In this document: one piece after another, positions 10,616 through 22,489 of the stretch | Numbering within the stretch: position 1 is the stretch's first letter | How the letters are laid out: each line of letters starts with the position of its first letter | Assembly (NCBI GenBank): GCA_963457665.1 | Contig: OY735202.1 | Location: forward strand, 54,209,631 to 54,273,630 | DNA from: Thysanoteuthis rhombus | Taxonomy: Eukaryota > Mollusca > Cephalopoda > Oegopsida > Thysanoteuthidae | DNA length: 64,000 bases | Direction of reading: 5' to 3' | Made by a program: the position numbers and the translations under genes | Notes under the pieces: model-generated | Database searches by the model: none | What the model was told of the DNA's origin: nothing | Seen by the model: only the letters and a program-made list of their open reading frames with translations

Positions 10616-13600
10616 CATCAAGCATAATGTTGTTTTTCATAATTTAACCAGTTCTCTTTCAGTTGATCTACTCAGTCCACAAACACAACAGATGACTCGG
10701 ATAAAAGCAATAAATCAAGAGAGCTGTGATGCTATAACATGGATTGTGCTTCTATTGCTGTTTTATCTTGAATCTTGCCTGTTCTGGTCCTTTCGTGGGA
10801 TTGTTCTCAATACTTTCTTCATTAATTGATAACAGAATCAAAGACTACAGATTTTTCTGGAGACATTGAACTGTACATTTTTCTTTGATATCCACAATAT
10901 TTTGCATGGAAAATGTGCATTGTAGACAGAAGATGAATTGGTTATTTGGGAGTCGCTCCATTTCTGTACATTCATGTACGCTTTAGTCATTACAAAAATC
11001 ATCTGTCAAACATTTGAACACAAGACAGACAAATGAAATTGAATAATCAAGCACCAGGTGTCGAATACATTGTCAGTTTTAGATTATTAAATAAATTCCG
11101 TCTAAATATTCCCCTTATGCAAAAAAAATGTCCTTCTCCCATTATAGCTTACACCCTCCCTTCCTGACCAAAACATGATCTAACACTTAAAAAAAAAAAG
11201 TCATTTAGCGACTTTTGTCTAAACATAACCAATAGAAACCGGGTCCCTTCACTAGGAGTAAATGACCAAAATCGCGATGCACCGGCAGGTTTGTGATCAG
11301 TAGGCCAGTGAATCTGTGGTGCTTTGGCACGAAAATATGTAGCAATTATTCTCCCAAGTGTACAGCATGAATTTTTCCACATACAGAGACATGTATTTTG
11401 AACCTGCACCTGTATAATGTCTATCCCACTTCCACCACAGAGTTGCCTATCTACTGGTTTAATTACTTTAATTTAATTACTAGATTTTGTTTGATTTCAA
11501 TCCTTTTAGCAACAGATGAAAGGGAAAAGGGGTGAGAAATTCAAATATAAGGTTGCTCATATAGAAAATTTCTTGACTTCTGAAAGATTTTCGTCGAATT
11601 CATTTCATTTTTATAGTTGATGTCGTTCGAGTTTAATATATTTTTAAGTGTGCTGTCATACAATTAAGTTTGAGAACCACTGCAGTATAGGTAGTTGATA
11701 ACCTGACTGGCCTCCCTAGTTTCAATACTCCTGAGTTACTGACACAGCCTAATTCAACATTGATGGATATTGATAAGGTTTTCTGGATGAGTGGGCGATA
11801 ATACAGGTAAAAATATTGGGATCTACCACCTAACCATGTCATATATATTGGAGAAATTATTAGAAAGTTTTGAAGGAGGAAAACAAATGAAGTGCAATTG
11901 TCGTATCGTTTGTGATTGAAGGGAAAAGGGGTGTGTCACGGCTTTCCCACGTGGCATTGTCGTCGTCGTGAGTCGAATGCTCAAAGCTATTTAAAAAAAG
12001 GGGGTGGCAAACTAGACAAAAGAAGGGAATTCTTATATTAGATTCACGTTAAAAACTAAGATGTGTGTGTCTGTCAGTGAGTAAGTGTGTCGGTGTCTGT
12101 ATGTGTACTAAATACAGTAAAAAACGATAACAAGCAAACGTTCAGAGAAAAATAACAACAATGCATTTCTGGTTGAGAATATCAGTTTATATATTCTGAA
12201 TAAAAGAGGAAGCTGAGACGAGTAATGGTGCGAAGACAATCCTGGTGTGGTATTAATTTTGTCAACCATTGGGGGAATTAAAATCTCATTTCCTGGTATT
12301 TGTGAACATAGTTTTATCTTACAGTCCAAACCACATTTTTCGTAGGGAGAAAAACAGTTAGAGAACAGCCTTAACGGTAGAGTCCTTGTGGTTGATCACC
12401 TGTTACCTCGTGTCCCTTCTCTGCAACATCAACTGCTACTACTTAGTTGGACTTGTTTTTATGGCGCGAAATTCCAAATCTTTTAGTTGCTTTTTTCATA
12501 TAAGATAAATCGTAGTGTTCCGAATTGAGCAAATCAAAAACATTGCTCAAAAATTCATTTTATGGATAATTGTTTTTAAATATTTGAAAAATATCTACTC
12601 TCGGTGAATAGTTATGAAACATTGTGATAAAATAAAACTGTGTTTTATTTATCGAGAAATGTTAAATTTAACAAAATCTAATATTCTGGAGTCAGTGATA
12701 TAATTAATCCATTGTTTATTACACTCGTGGAGCAATTAAATTAATAAATGTGTGAGATCGGCAAAGATTTAATTTTCAAAGCTTTGCTAGCGAAATATCG
12801 ATGACATAAGTACTCGAAGTATACCTGAAACTTCTGCTGAACAATAAAAAAAAAAAAAACTTTGAACTCGCCAGGTAGGATCCTTATCAATAAGTTGACC
12901 CTCGGTCTAATTACTCTAATCGGGTGACCTTTACTGAAGATAGAGAGTTTTGAATTTTTATTAACCCGACCCATTAAAAAGAAAAAAATATTTAAACATA
13001 TTTGCCCAAATACCTACGTAAATACTTTTGTAAATAGAGCCTTTAGTTTCTGAAACAAACATCAATCTGAATCCGTATTTATGTGGGGCCCTCATCTAAA
13101 TGCAACTAAAATTACTTTCCAGGTGGACTTTTTCCCCCATTTGGACTCCCCTCCATACGGTCTTTATCCGTGTGTGCCTTCTTCCATATGGGATTTTTCA
13201 TAAGCACTTTTCTGTGAGGAATTTTTGTGTAGGCTTCTATCATGTGAGTATTTTTCCGGCCACCCAAGTCGAGAATTTGTAGGAAGTATTTGAGAAGTCA
13301 AAGCTAAAAAAGAAATACTTTCTCACGGAGAATCTCTCCCTACTCTTCATCAGGCAACAGCAAAATTTTCCACTGATACGATATATTTGAAAATAAGTGA
13401 AAAATATCCGCTCGTTTTTTCAAATTGTTTGGTATGCAATTTTGCCATATTAGTTTATTTAAATAGACGAAACGTTTTTTTAGCATGAATCTTACTTATT
13501 TTCCTAATTTCATTTCATGGTGTTATTTTTAATATTTTGGCCTCCAAAACATATCATCCTTCCGTCAATTCATTTGTATCGATTGGAGCGTTTAAAATCT

Positions 13601-13640
13601 TGGATTCATAGCGATTGCAATATGAAAGTGTTATGTGGTA
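10616..13640. other. Intergenic, no gene seen
   Basis: No supported gene. Short similarity (about 45 bases near 11795, ACAGGTAAAAATATTGG) recurs near 60390, so part of this is old repeat debris. Confidence 0.5.
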
Positions 13641-13650
13641 TAAATGAGGT

Positions 13651-13806
13651 GTTATGACGGGTGGCCGGGGATCCTAGCCCCTAGCCCAAGGGAATTCTTT
13701 CACAAAAACACACGAAAATTTCTTAAGCATGGACCTCTCTGGAAATCTGTAAATAGATATGTAAAAAAAGTACTGGAATCACTAATAATAATAATAATAA
13801 TAATAA
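13651..13806 (+). repeat. GC-richer block ending in (TAA)n
   Basis: About 130 bases richer in GC than the surroundings, followed by a (TAA/ATA)n run at about 13783-13806. The layout, unique body then TAA tail, looks like the 3' end of another retroelement. It may have provided the TAA target into which the R4-like element inserted. Family not recognised. Confidence 0.4.
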
Positions 13807-13807
13807 A

Positions 13808-16800
13808 GTGCTCCAAATATGGAGGGAAAAATCTGCCGTGGAAGTATCGAACCAACGCCTTGCTGACCAAGTAAAACAAATCCAAAAGGAGAAATGGCTG
13901 TCTGAGACTGAACTACTAGAGATTCGCAATAACGTAGAGAGAGATTCAGGTGACACACCTGAAGAATGCTCCCCTAGCACAACTAGTACCAACATTAAAA
14001 CTGGAAGAATTCCCCATGAGGCCCCCACAGTAAACTATGCACCAGAGGGTGACGACGAGGCACCAACGAAAGAAGAGAAAACCAAAATACAAGCTTTGAA
14101 AGAAATCATGTGAGGAGAGAAAACAACACTCCCCTCCCTAAGAGACAAAGACAGAAAGAAAGTCGGAGAAGTGACCGAACAGGTCAACTGCCTCTTACAG
14201 CACATAGAAACGAACACCCTCTTAGAACTCAACAACTTAATTTACGCTGGGGCGAAAATGGTAGCACAAAGCTTCACAACACAACATAGGACCCCGAGCA
14301 ATAATAGGGAAGAGAAACCCATGTGGGAGAGAAGATTACAAAGGCAGATCTCCCAACTACAGAGAGATGAAGTACTGCTTAGAAACACACCACACACGGA
14401 CAGACCACGAGTAAGACTTTGGAACAAATACAAGGTAACGCAAAAAGGCATAGCAACTGTCGAAGAGTCACACCAGAAAAGACTAGCCAAAGAGGTAAGA
14501 CTGAAAAGATACAGACTAAGAACGGCCCAATACACACAAAACCGCACATTCCAAAACAATGAGAAGAAGTTTTACCAAGATTTAAATGGGGAAAGAAGGC
14601 AGGACATGAAACCAGATGCCACAGAGGCCAAGAACTATTGGAATAGCATATGGGGGCACCCAAAAAAACACAACGTAACACCGCAATGGTTAGGAAACAT
14701 GAGAAAAGAACTAGAAGATATAGACAAGGGAGAACCAATAGTACTGAATGAAACCACATTGAAACATACTCTTAGGAAAGTAGCCAACTGGAAAGCACCG
14801 GGTCCCGACGGGATCCATGGGTATTGGTTCAAAAAATTCACCACGTTGCACGGCAGACTTACCCACCAACTCCAAAATTGTCTAAACGAAGGCAAGGCAC
14901 CATAATGGATGACTAAAGGCAGAACCACCCTCATCCAAAAAGACCTAGAAAAGGGGAACATAGCAAGCAACTATAGACCAATCACGTGCTTACCACTTAT
15001 GTGGAAAATCCTGACCGGGCAAATAGCAGAGAGAATATACATGTCAATGGATAGAAGGGGACTACTACCAGAAGAACAGAAAGGGTGTAGGATAGGAACC
15101 AAAGGGGCAAACGATATACTCTATATAGACCAGATGATCTTAAGAGAAGTAAGGAAAAGGAGAAAGAATATCGCAATGGGATGGATAGATTACAAAAAAG
15201 CGTACGATATGATTCCACATAGCTGGATACTCGAATGCCTTAGAATGTTCAAAATTAGCGAACTGGTGGTTAAATTCATTGGTAATTCGATGGAAGACTG
15301 GAAAGTAGATTTGACAGCCGCAGGGGACAAACTAGCAGAGGTAGGGATAAAAAGGGGAATCTTCCAAGGAGACTCGTTGTCCCCACTATTATTTGTTCTA
15401 ACAATGATACCACTCAACAGAATCCTGAAAAACAGCAAAGGATACCACTTCTCTAAAACAAAAGGAAAGGTCAACCACTTAATGTACATGGACGATATAA
15501 AATTGTTCGCAAAAAACAGGGGAGAGCTTGAGACTCTGTTCAACGAAGTAAGGGAATATAGTGAGGACATAGGAATGGAGTTTGGAATAGAAAAATGTGC
15601 TATCATGGTGATGCACAAAGGAAGGCTTTCAATGACTGAAGGAATTGAACTCCCGAACAACAGCAAGATTAGGGCATTGACTGCACAAGACCGATACAAG
15701 TACCTAGGTGTCCTTGAATGTGACACGATAAAACGGGAAGAGATGAAGGAGAAAATAAAGAGAGAATACCCCAGAAGGATAAGGAAAATATTAGAAACCA
15801 AATTAAACAGCAGAAATCTAATAAAAGGAATGAACACCTGGGCTGTGTCAGTAGTTAGGTATACAGGACCTTTCCTAGGATGGACAAAGGAAGAGCTCCA
15901 ATCAATGGATAGGCGAACAAGGAAACTTATGACGATGCATAAAGCATTACACCCTAGAAATGATACAGATAGACTATACGTTAAGAGAAAAGAGGGTGGC
16001 AGGGGGCTCATCAGCATAAAAGATTGTGTCCAGAGAGCTAAAGTAGTCCTAGATAGATATGTGCAAACAAATAGTGAAGAAATCATAAAGAGCGCGAGGG
16101 ATAGTGCAGCAAACAATAAAGTAGAAAACAATGGAACAGTACAACAAACAAGAAAAGAAAGATGGGAAGGGAAAAATTGTACGGCGAGTTTAAAAGACAG
16201 ATACAAGATGTAGCAGACGAGAAATCATGGATGTGGTTACGAAAGGGGAACCTTAAGAGAGAAACAGAATCGCTCATCATGGCAGCCCAAAACAAAAGCA
16301 TAAGGACAAACTACATAAAAATAAAAATCGACAAAACACAGACAAACAGCAAATGCCGCATGTGCGGTGAAAGAGATAAGACAGTAAACCACATAACTAG
16401 TGAATGTAGTCAACTCGCCCTGAAGGAGTATAAGCATAGACACGATAGAGTAGCAACGATGATACACTGGGAACTAAGCAAACAAATGGGATTCGACCAT
16501 GTGGAAAAGTGGTATCAGCACAAGCCAGAAGCAGTTTTGGAGAATGACAAACACAAACTACTCTGGGACTTTGACATCCAAACTGACCACCTCATCCACG
16601 TAAGAAGACCAGACTTAGTAATAGTAAACAAAAAAAGGAAGGCCTGCTAAATAGTAGACGTTGCTGTGCCTGCAGACCATAGAGTAAAAAAGAAGGAGAG
16701 TGAAAAAAGGGGAAAATACCAGGACCTAGCAAGGGAGTTGAGGAAGATGTGGAACATGAAAGCCAGGGTAGTACCGGTCATAGTGGGCGCACTAGGAACT

Positions 16801-16920
16801 GTCCCCAAAACGCTGAGGGAGAGACTGGAGGAGATCAGGATTAGGGGAAGGATAGAGACCGTGCAAACCACAGCACTACTGGGAACTGCACGGATACTGA
16901 GGAAGGTGCTAGAGATATAA
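13808..16920 (+). pseudogene. R4-like ORF: N-terminal, RT, zinc knuckle and endonuclease domains
   Basis: Order of parts: N-terminal segment with NQRLADQVKQIQKEKWLSE (about 13850-13905); charged linker; RT fingers with APGPDGIHGYWFKKF (14796-14840); RT blocks SNYRPITCLP and DYKKAYDMIPHSW; FQGDSLSPLLFVL near 15363; catalytic YMDD at 15485-15496; thumb; a CCHC zinc knuckle (C-x2-C-x7-H-x4-C) at 16354-16407; then a restriction-like endonuclease core with RRPDLVIV (about 16602-16625), IVDVAVP after the stop, and EK..KYQDLARELRKMW. The combination of C-terminal CCHC and PD-D-K type endonuclease places it with R2/R4-type LINEs rather than APE-type LINEs. Three in-frame stops and one frameshift disable it. 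An apparent long frame on the opposite strand at 15190-16206 is only the antisense shadow. Confidence 0.88.
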
Positions 16921-16977
16921 GTACTGCAGCGAATCGTAGCCCTGTCATGATATGCAAAAGAGAGAGGAGACGTTAGC

Positions 16978-17160
16978 TGAGGACCTGAGGAGACTTATTG
17001 TCACTCAGCCTTCAGCGATAACCACTGGGCAACCGGTGTGAAACTGTAAATCGCACAATTACTGCGACCTATGAGTACCAGGAGAGGAGGGCTGGAGACT
17101 TGAGGAGACTTGCTGTCACTCAAACTCCAGCAGTTACCACCAGGCAACTGGTGTAAGATT
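16978..17160 (+). repeat. Internal repeat in R4-like 3' UTR
   Basis: Two imperfect units of about 65 bases, starting near 16978 and 17093 (offset about 115), share TGAGGAGACTT, GTCACTCA and GGCAACYGGTGT. The same pair is kept in copy 2 (about 18174 and 18289), so it belongs to the element. It may form the RNA structure recognised by the RT; that is inference. Confidence 0.75.
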
Positions 17161-17164
17161 CCAA

Positions 17165-17180
17165 ATAATAATAATAATAA
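17165..17180. repeat. (TAA)n between the two R4-like copies
   Basis: TAA run that ends copy 1, followed by a short GAA run (17180-17189) and then directly by the 5' end of copy 2. Confidence 0.9.
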
Positions 17181-17188
17181 GAAGAAGA

Positions 17189-18115
17189 AGGTGGTAGGGG
17201 GCTCATCAGCATAAAAGATTGTGTCCAGAGAGCTAAAGTAGTCCTAGATAGATATGTGCAAACAAATAGTGAAGAAATCATAAAGAGCGCGAGGGATAGT
17301 GCAGCAAACAATAAAGTAGAAAACAATGGAACAGTACAGCAAACTAGAAAAGAAAGTGGGAAGGGAAAAAATTGTACGGCGAGTTTAAAAGACAGATAAA
17401 AGATATAGCAGACGAGAAATCATGGACGTGGTTACGAAAGGGGAACCTTAAGAGAGAAACAGAATCGCTCATCATGGCAGCCCAAAACAAAAGCATAAGG
17501 ACAAACTACATAAAAGCAAAAATCGACAGAACTCAGACAAACAGCAAATGCCGCATGTGCGGTGAAAGAGATGAGACAGTAAACCACATAACTAGTGAAT
17601 GTAGTCAGCTCGCCCAGAAGGGGTATAAGCACAGACACGATAGAGTAGCAACGATGATACACTGGGAACTAAGTAAACAAATGGGATTCAACCATGGGGA
17701 AAAGTGGTATCAGCACAAGCCAGAGGCAGTTTTGGAGAATGACAACCACAAACTACTCTGGGACTTTGACATCCAAACTGACCACCTCATCCAGGTAAGA
17801 AGGCCGGACTTAGTAATAGTAGACAAAAAAAGGAAGGCCTGCTAAATAGTAGACGTTGCTGTGCCTGCAGACCATAGAGTAAAAAAGAAGGAGGGTGAAA
17901 AAAGGGAAAAATACCAGGACCTAGCAAGGGAGTTAAGGAAAATGTGGAACATGAAAGCCAGGGTAGTACCGGTCATAGTGGGAGCACTAGGAACTGTCCC
18001 CCAAACGCTGAGGGAGAGACTGGAGGAGACCGGGATTAGGGGGAGGATAGAGACCGTACAGACCACAGCGCTACTTGGAACTGCACGGATACTGAGGAAG
18101 GTGCTAGAGATATAA
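17189..18115 (+). pseudogene. R4-like ORF 3' part, copy 2
   Basis: Begins at GGRGLISIKDCVQRA, keeps the CCHC knuckle (CRMCGERDETVNHITSEC) and the endonuclease core RRPDLVIVDKK...IVDVAVP. The stop TAA between these two blocks (17843-17845) is at exactly the same codon as in copy 1. One A is missing near 17349 (AAAGTGGG against AAAGATGGG in copy 1), while the A-run downstream has six A, the length needed to stay in frame. Confidence 0.85.
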
Positions 18116-18360
18116 GTACTGCAACGAATAGTAGCTCTGTCATGATATGCGAAAGAGGGAGGAGACGTTAGCTGAGGACCTGAGGAGACTTATTGTCACT
18201 CAGCCTTCAGCGATAACCACTGGGCAACCGGTGTGAAACTGTAAATCGCAGAATTACTGCGACCTATGAGTACTAGGAGAGGAGGGCTGGAGACTTGAGG
18301 AGACTTGCTGTCACTCAAACTCCAGCGGTTACCGCCAGGCAACTGGTGTGAGATTCCAAA
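17189..18360 (+). mobile_element. R4-like LINE, copy 2 (3' third only)
   Basis: Base 17196 corresponds to base 16001 of copy 1, and similarity runs through the CCHC knuckle, endonuclease and 3' UTR to the same CCAAA end. Over the 157-residue frame 17372-17845 there are 13 amino-acid differences from copy 1, so this is a separate, diverged insertion and not a very recent duplication. It lies in the TAA tail of copy 1 in the same orientation. Confidence 0.9.
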
Positions 18361-18402
18361 TAATAATAATAATAATAATAATAATGATGATGATGATGAT
18401 GT
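18361..18402. repeat. (TAA)n(TGA)n tail of copy 2
   Basis: Compound trinucleotide run: TAA units followed by TGA/ATG units. It is the distal flank of the R4-like tandem. Confidence 0.9.
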
Positions 18403-19019
18403 CATCAACATCGGGATAGTGCGTCACAACCATTATATTTTATTTGATGGGTGTGGTCTCGTATTTTCCCCCTCAGTCAGTGTAGACGTGATGTTCAGAG
18501 GATTATTCTAGCTGTATTTGAATAGCGTTTGTAGACATTTTCCAGTTTTACTTATTCAGCACCTTGTGCGTGGTTAATGTATGTCTTTCTCTCCATGATG
18601 AACAAATCGAAAAGCCGGAAATACTCTCTGATTTCAAAGGCGGGGATAATCTCCCGACTCATAATTCAGAAACGAAACAAATGACGTTGGATAGAGCAAT
18701 ATTTTGATATCACACAGTTCATTACTATATTAGAACGCATGGAGATTTCAGATCAAAGTTTTTCAATCGATTTTTAAAAAATATTTTGACAGTGTTAATT
18801 CGCTTGAATTTTATACGAAATTGAAGAGCGTTTCTCTACTAACTCCAATTGGTTTAATGATGATATTTGATAAGGAAACCACCGATATTTTCAAAAAGCA
18901 CTTCTTTTCGTCCCCGGAGAAAAAGTCAGTGCGTGTTTTGCTGCTGTATTAACATTGAATTGAAAATTCATAGTAAAATTCCTTTTAAGTCAAGCAATGA
19001 AAAATAAGACATCGACTGA

Positions 19020-19866
19020 TTCAGGAATAGATAGACTTTATTATGGTTTTGTGCTTGCTTCTTTAGTTCTTCTGTTCTGATTAAGGAGAGCGCGAAGATG
19101 TTGGGAAATGAGATTTCTTTCCCCTGGTTTGAAGTTGGCGCCGGCCCTGTAGATGTGTAGGAGTGAAGGATGACGTACAAAGAGAATGCACGCCGAGTAT
19201 GAACTTGGACGCGAAGATGAAACAAAGGGGAAAGAACACATACAAATATTTTGGCTGGACAAATAGGACGTACGTTTGATACAAGGGCCTAAAATACAAA
19301 TGAATATGAAGTACATATAAGAATAACATAAATCTGATCGAACGTGTGAAGAGATGAGAAGAGAACAGATAGCGAAAGGTGGGAGCTTTCTTGTCGTTGA
19401 TAGTACTGGCATCGAAGTCGGAGCGGAGTTGTCTGAAACGCTTTGATTTCCATATGGCTTGGATCGCTCCAAGGTAATACGTGTAATCTGGGTTCAGTTT
19501 ACAGGCCATGCTGCCAAGTTGTGTGCGTTAACTTTGGGCCATTCTCTGACGCTGATAGACACTCGACGGACAAACGATGAAAGACATAGAACATGGAATT
19601 TTATCCATGCATGTTTCCCGAAGTAACGAAATGTAGGGAAGATCATTGTGACTATCGGCTAGTAAAAAAACTTGCCTCTTCATTCACAAGAGTGAGATGA
19701 GTATACGCGTTTGGGCACGTGGTGAAGACACGGTGGTATAGCTGCGTAGCTGTCTGTATGTGTGATACCTCGACATCGGTGAAGTGAAATGGCAAAGTTA
19801 TTACAAAGATAGGTCACAGAGGAAGAAAGGTTAAGATTAGATCGGCTGGGAGGTTAGCAAAATGAT
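19020..19866 (-). mobile_element. LTR-like dispersed repeat, copy 2
   Basis: Same family and orientation as 7960-8883. Shared landmarks include CCCTGTAGATGTGTAGGAG, GTTGTGTGCGTTAACTTTGG and GACATAGAACATGGA. The portion that would hold the TGTAGCGCCCCC end is not seen. An AATAAA lies on the - strand at 19042-19037. Antisense frames in it are not recognisable proteins. Treated as a fossil; boundaries approximate. Confidence 0.5.
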
Positions 19867-19869
19867 AAT

Positions 19870-20070
19870 ATGGGAGAAGTCGATGTTAAGAAATATGCGC
19901 ACAAGATGTGCTCGCTTGACAAATTTCATGTAACACGATGGATTGTTCACGCTTCGTGCTTTCAAAAAGTACAAGTTAATTATAGTCAACTGTTAGATGC
20001 GCGGGAGATTTGTCTCCGTGATAAATTAACAGTGGATGTTAGAGCGAAAATCATGGGGAGCTATTTATAA
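19870..20070 (+). CDS. Unrecognised small ORF
   Basis: A 66-codon frame from an ATG just past LTR-like repeat copy 2. It has a mixed, soluble-looking composition with no signal peptide or membrane segment and no motif I know. No splice sites or poly(A) signal tie it to a gene. It may be chance. Confidence 0.15.
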   Translation: MGEVDVKKYAHKMCSLDKFHVTRWIVHASCFQKVQVNYSQLLDAREICLRDKLTVDVRAKIMGSYL

Positions 20071-20420
20071 ATGCAGAAATGTTCATTTTATTTCAGCCTT
20101 TCACTCGCACGGGGCTCATATTCATCAACTGATTTGTCCGAAACGTTGCAAAATGAGAAGATGGTAAGATTAATGGACAACGGCTTGCTAACATAATTCT
20201 TCAGACATTTAAAGGGATGCAAAGTGATGCCTCTTCCGAATTGTTCTTTGAAACCCTCGATGTGAAATCAAAACAACACCCGTGGATGGAAGATGCCAAG
20301 CGAAACAGACCAAATTATGTAACGATAGGACTCATTGATGTCTGTGAATGAGATTCTGCTTGCCATCCTGCGCGTGTTGAAGTTCACTTCAAAAGAATTT
20401 ACTTTGAAGCTATATATAGA

Positions 20421-20600
20421 ATGGATCGTTTGAATATGGCTGACCAACCAAGTTTCAACACCTTTGCAATGTCGGAAGATCTTCTCAATTCCATGCCTAG
20501 CAATCAAAGCAGTGATGAGCGGAATCACTCAGTTGAAAGTACAAGACAACAGGGAGAATTACAGTATCATCTATATAGAGGGTTGTCCAAGAATACCTGA
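20421..20600 (+). CDS. Unrecognised short ORF or exon
   Basis: A 59-codon frame starting MDRLNMADQPSF, rich in Ser, Asn, Gln and acidic residues. It is open upstream to a stop near 20352. The surrounding 20080-20600 is less AT-rich than the neighbourhood. No family recognised; it could be a relic exon of a disordered protein or chance. Confidence 0.2.
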   Translation: MDRLNMADQPSFNTFAMSEDLLNSMPSNQSSDERNHSVESTRQQGELQYHLYRGLSKNT

Positions 20601-22480
20601 ACATCGTTATGATTAGGATCTCCTCCTGTGCTGCATTAATGAAACTTTTGAAAGATCACTGCCTACCTTCATACGTGTGTGAGTGCGTGCAGGCATTTGT
20701 ATGCATAAAGTTTCAAGAAATCCAATTAACGAGAGAACACACAGATTGTGATGCATAATGTGACATAACACTGCACCATAAATCCCTGACACCGAGTTTA
20801 ATTACATCATTGATACCATATAAATAATAAGACAATACTCCCATATTCCTAAACAAAATTAGATTTGATTTGACAAAACCTCTAATGGCCGGCAGATGTC
20901 TATGTTTTTCCCAACAAATGAAAGAAATTCTGTCAACTCAGTTGTTCTGAATTGTGGTAGAGTGTGTAGTTCATCGTACAAGTAAACGGAAAACGCCTGA
21001 AAACTTTCGAGATCTTGTGGTGATTCTGGCAGTGGCTTTTCGTCACTCTTCCTCTATGCATTGAAGTATGTTTCTTTGGGCGATCTTTGTTCTTGGTACT
21101 TGTTTTGAACTCAGTTTTCAGCTGGAGAAGACTTGATCAGAAGTGCAAGCAAAGGTCGAAGAGTCAAGAATTTAAAATATTTCATACCTGAAAAAAACAA
21201 AAAAACAACTTGAAATTAAAATACTTGGATTATCGAAAATAGATTACCTAATAATTAACCTTTTTGTTAGTCTATCTATATAAAAGCTGTATATGCGATT
21301 TCCTAAGCTTGGTTGGTTGTATAATTATCTGTCTGATCAGAGTCCTGTTATAACCTAAAAGTTTATAATGGATAGACCCATTCGAAGTACATTAACAAAG
21401 CCAGTAAGACTCAAGACTAAATGTCTGATCACCCCTTGAAACATCTTGAGAATTTAAAATAAACTTAAAATTAGAAATACTTGAATCATTAAGAATCAAT
21501 TACCTAATTAGCTTTACGTCCTTTTGTGCCTATCCATACATAAATAACTCCTTTATTTTTTACGGGTAAATCCTAGTAAGGAATATTTTATTGCTCATTT
21601 TTTTCTCAATAGAATCAGAAAGAATCTGACTATTTTTTCTTAATGCATTAAAAACTAAAAAGAACTCAGAAAGCGCATACCTCTGCCAACCGTGTTGTCA
21701 CTTCATTTCACAAAAGGTCACGATGTAGGGATGGTAACTGTTAAAATTCCAGGAAATGTCCCTGAATTAAACAATTTTCCCCCTTAACCAATGGCTTACC
21801 CTACAACAGAATATCATTGGAATTTGTTGTACGGAAAACATGAGTGAATTCATAAATGCATGAAAACAAGAACCATAAGTTCAATGATGCATCCACAACC
21901 CTTACGTCCATAACTGTGATTGCCAATTTCAAAGCAATTCTATACAAAGAAATAGTAGCATCACTAATTGTGGTGTTGTAGCAGGAGGAGGGGAAGAGTA
22001 AAGTGAGAATTATCCGACTGGAAATCTGTTGATTAAAAAAAAAAATAGTGAATTGATTTTTTTTAAAGTGTACATTTTTATCAGTAGTTTGTTCTGGGGA
22101 TTTAGTGTATGGTTATTTTTTTAATAAGTGGGCTTTAAATGAGTATATATAACATTTTTAGTAAGAAAAGTTCAGCCATTTTAGCCATTTTTGGAGACGG
22201 TTTTAGTTATCAATAACAAACGATACTTAGCAAAACTGTCAAAAACAAAGTCTTCATACGTCATCTATTGATCAGATTAGATGTTCTTTTAATGATGTTA
22301 CACATTCTCTTCCTTCTTCTATCTCTTATTTAACGTAAGTGGCTTCAATCGACCGTAAAGCATCTAACAGAGATGCGGGGACACATCTAAAGGAAAAAAA
22401 AACGAAAAAATCTCCCCCAAACTATCACTAAATCTGTCCCCAAATTTAACCAATTATTCTTTATCCCATGGGCTACCCTT
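20601..22480. other. Repeat debris, no gene seen
   Basis: Two diverged stretches near 21200-21290 and 21450-21550 resemble each other (AAATACTTGRATYAT followed by ATTACCTAAT). Otherwise no recognised content. Confidence 0.35.
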
Positions 22481-22489
22481 CCAGAAAAT

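Larger units (their letters stand above)
13808..17164 (+). mobile_element. R4/Dong-like LINE, copy 1 (5'-truncated)
   Basis: A single-frame LINE of the group that carries a restriction-like endonuclease. It starts immediately after a (TAA)n run and ends in CCAAA followed by (TAA)n. Dong and relatives of the R4 clade are known to insert in TAA repeats, and both flanks here fit that. The first residues already lie inside the N-terminal domain, so the 5' end is missing. The reading frame carries in-frame stops at 14111-14113, 14903-14905 and 16648-16650 and one 1-base loss in a run of five A near 16175 (copy 2 has six). Inactive. Confidence 0.88.

Noticed and set aside
15190-16206. Long 338-codon frame on the - strand
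   Set aside because: Exact antisense of the R4-like reverse transcriptase, with hydrophobic, Ser/Leu/Phe-rich composition typical of an antisense shadow.
16978-18310. CRISPR-like spaced repeats
   Set aside because: The similar units are the duplicated 3' UTR module of two LINE copies. No short regular repeat-spacer array exists in this eukaryotic window.
19041-19509. Overlapping 142-143 codon frames on the - strand
   Set aside because: They lie inside the LTR-like repeat, match no protein I know and are not kept as frames in the other copies.
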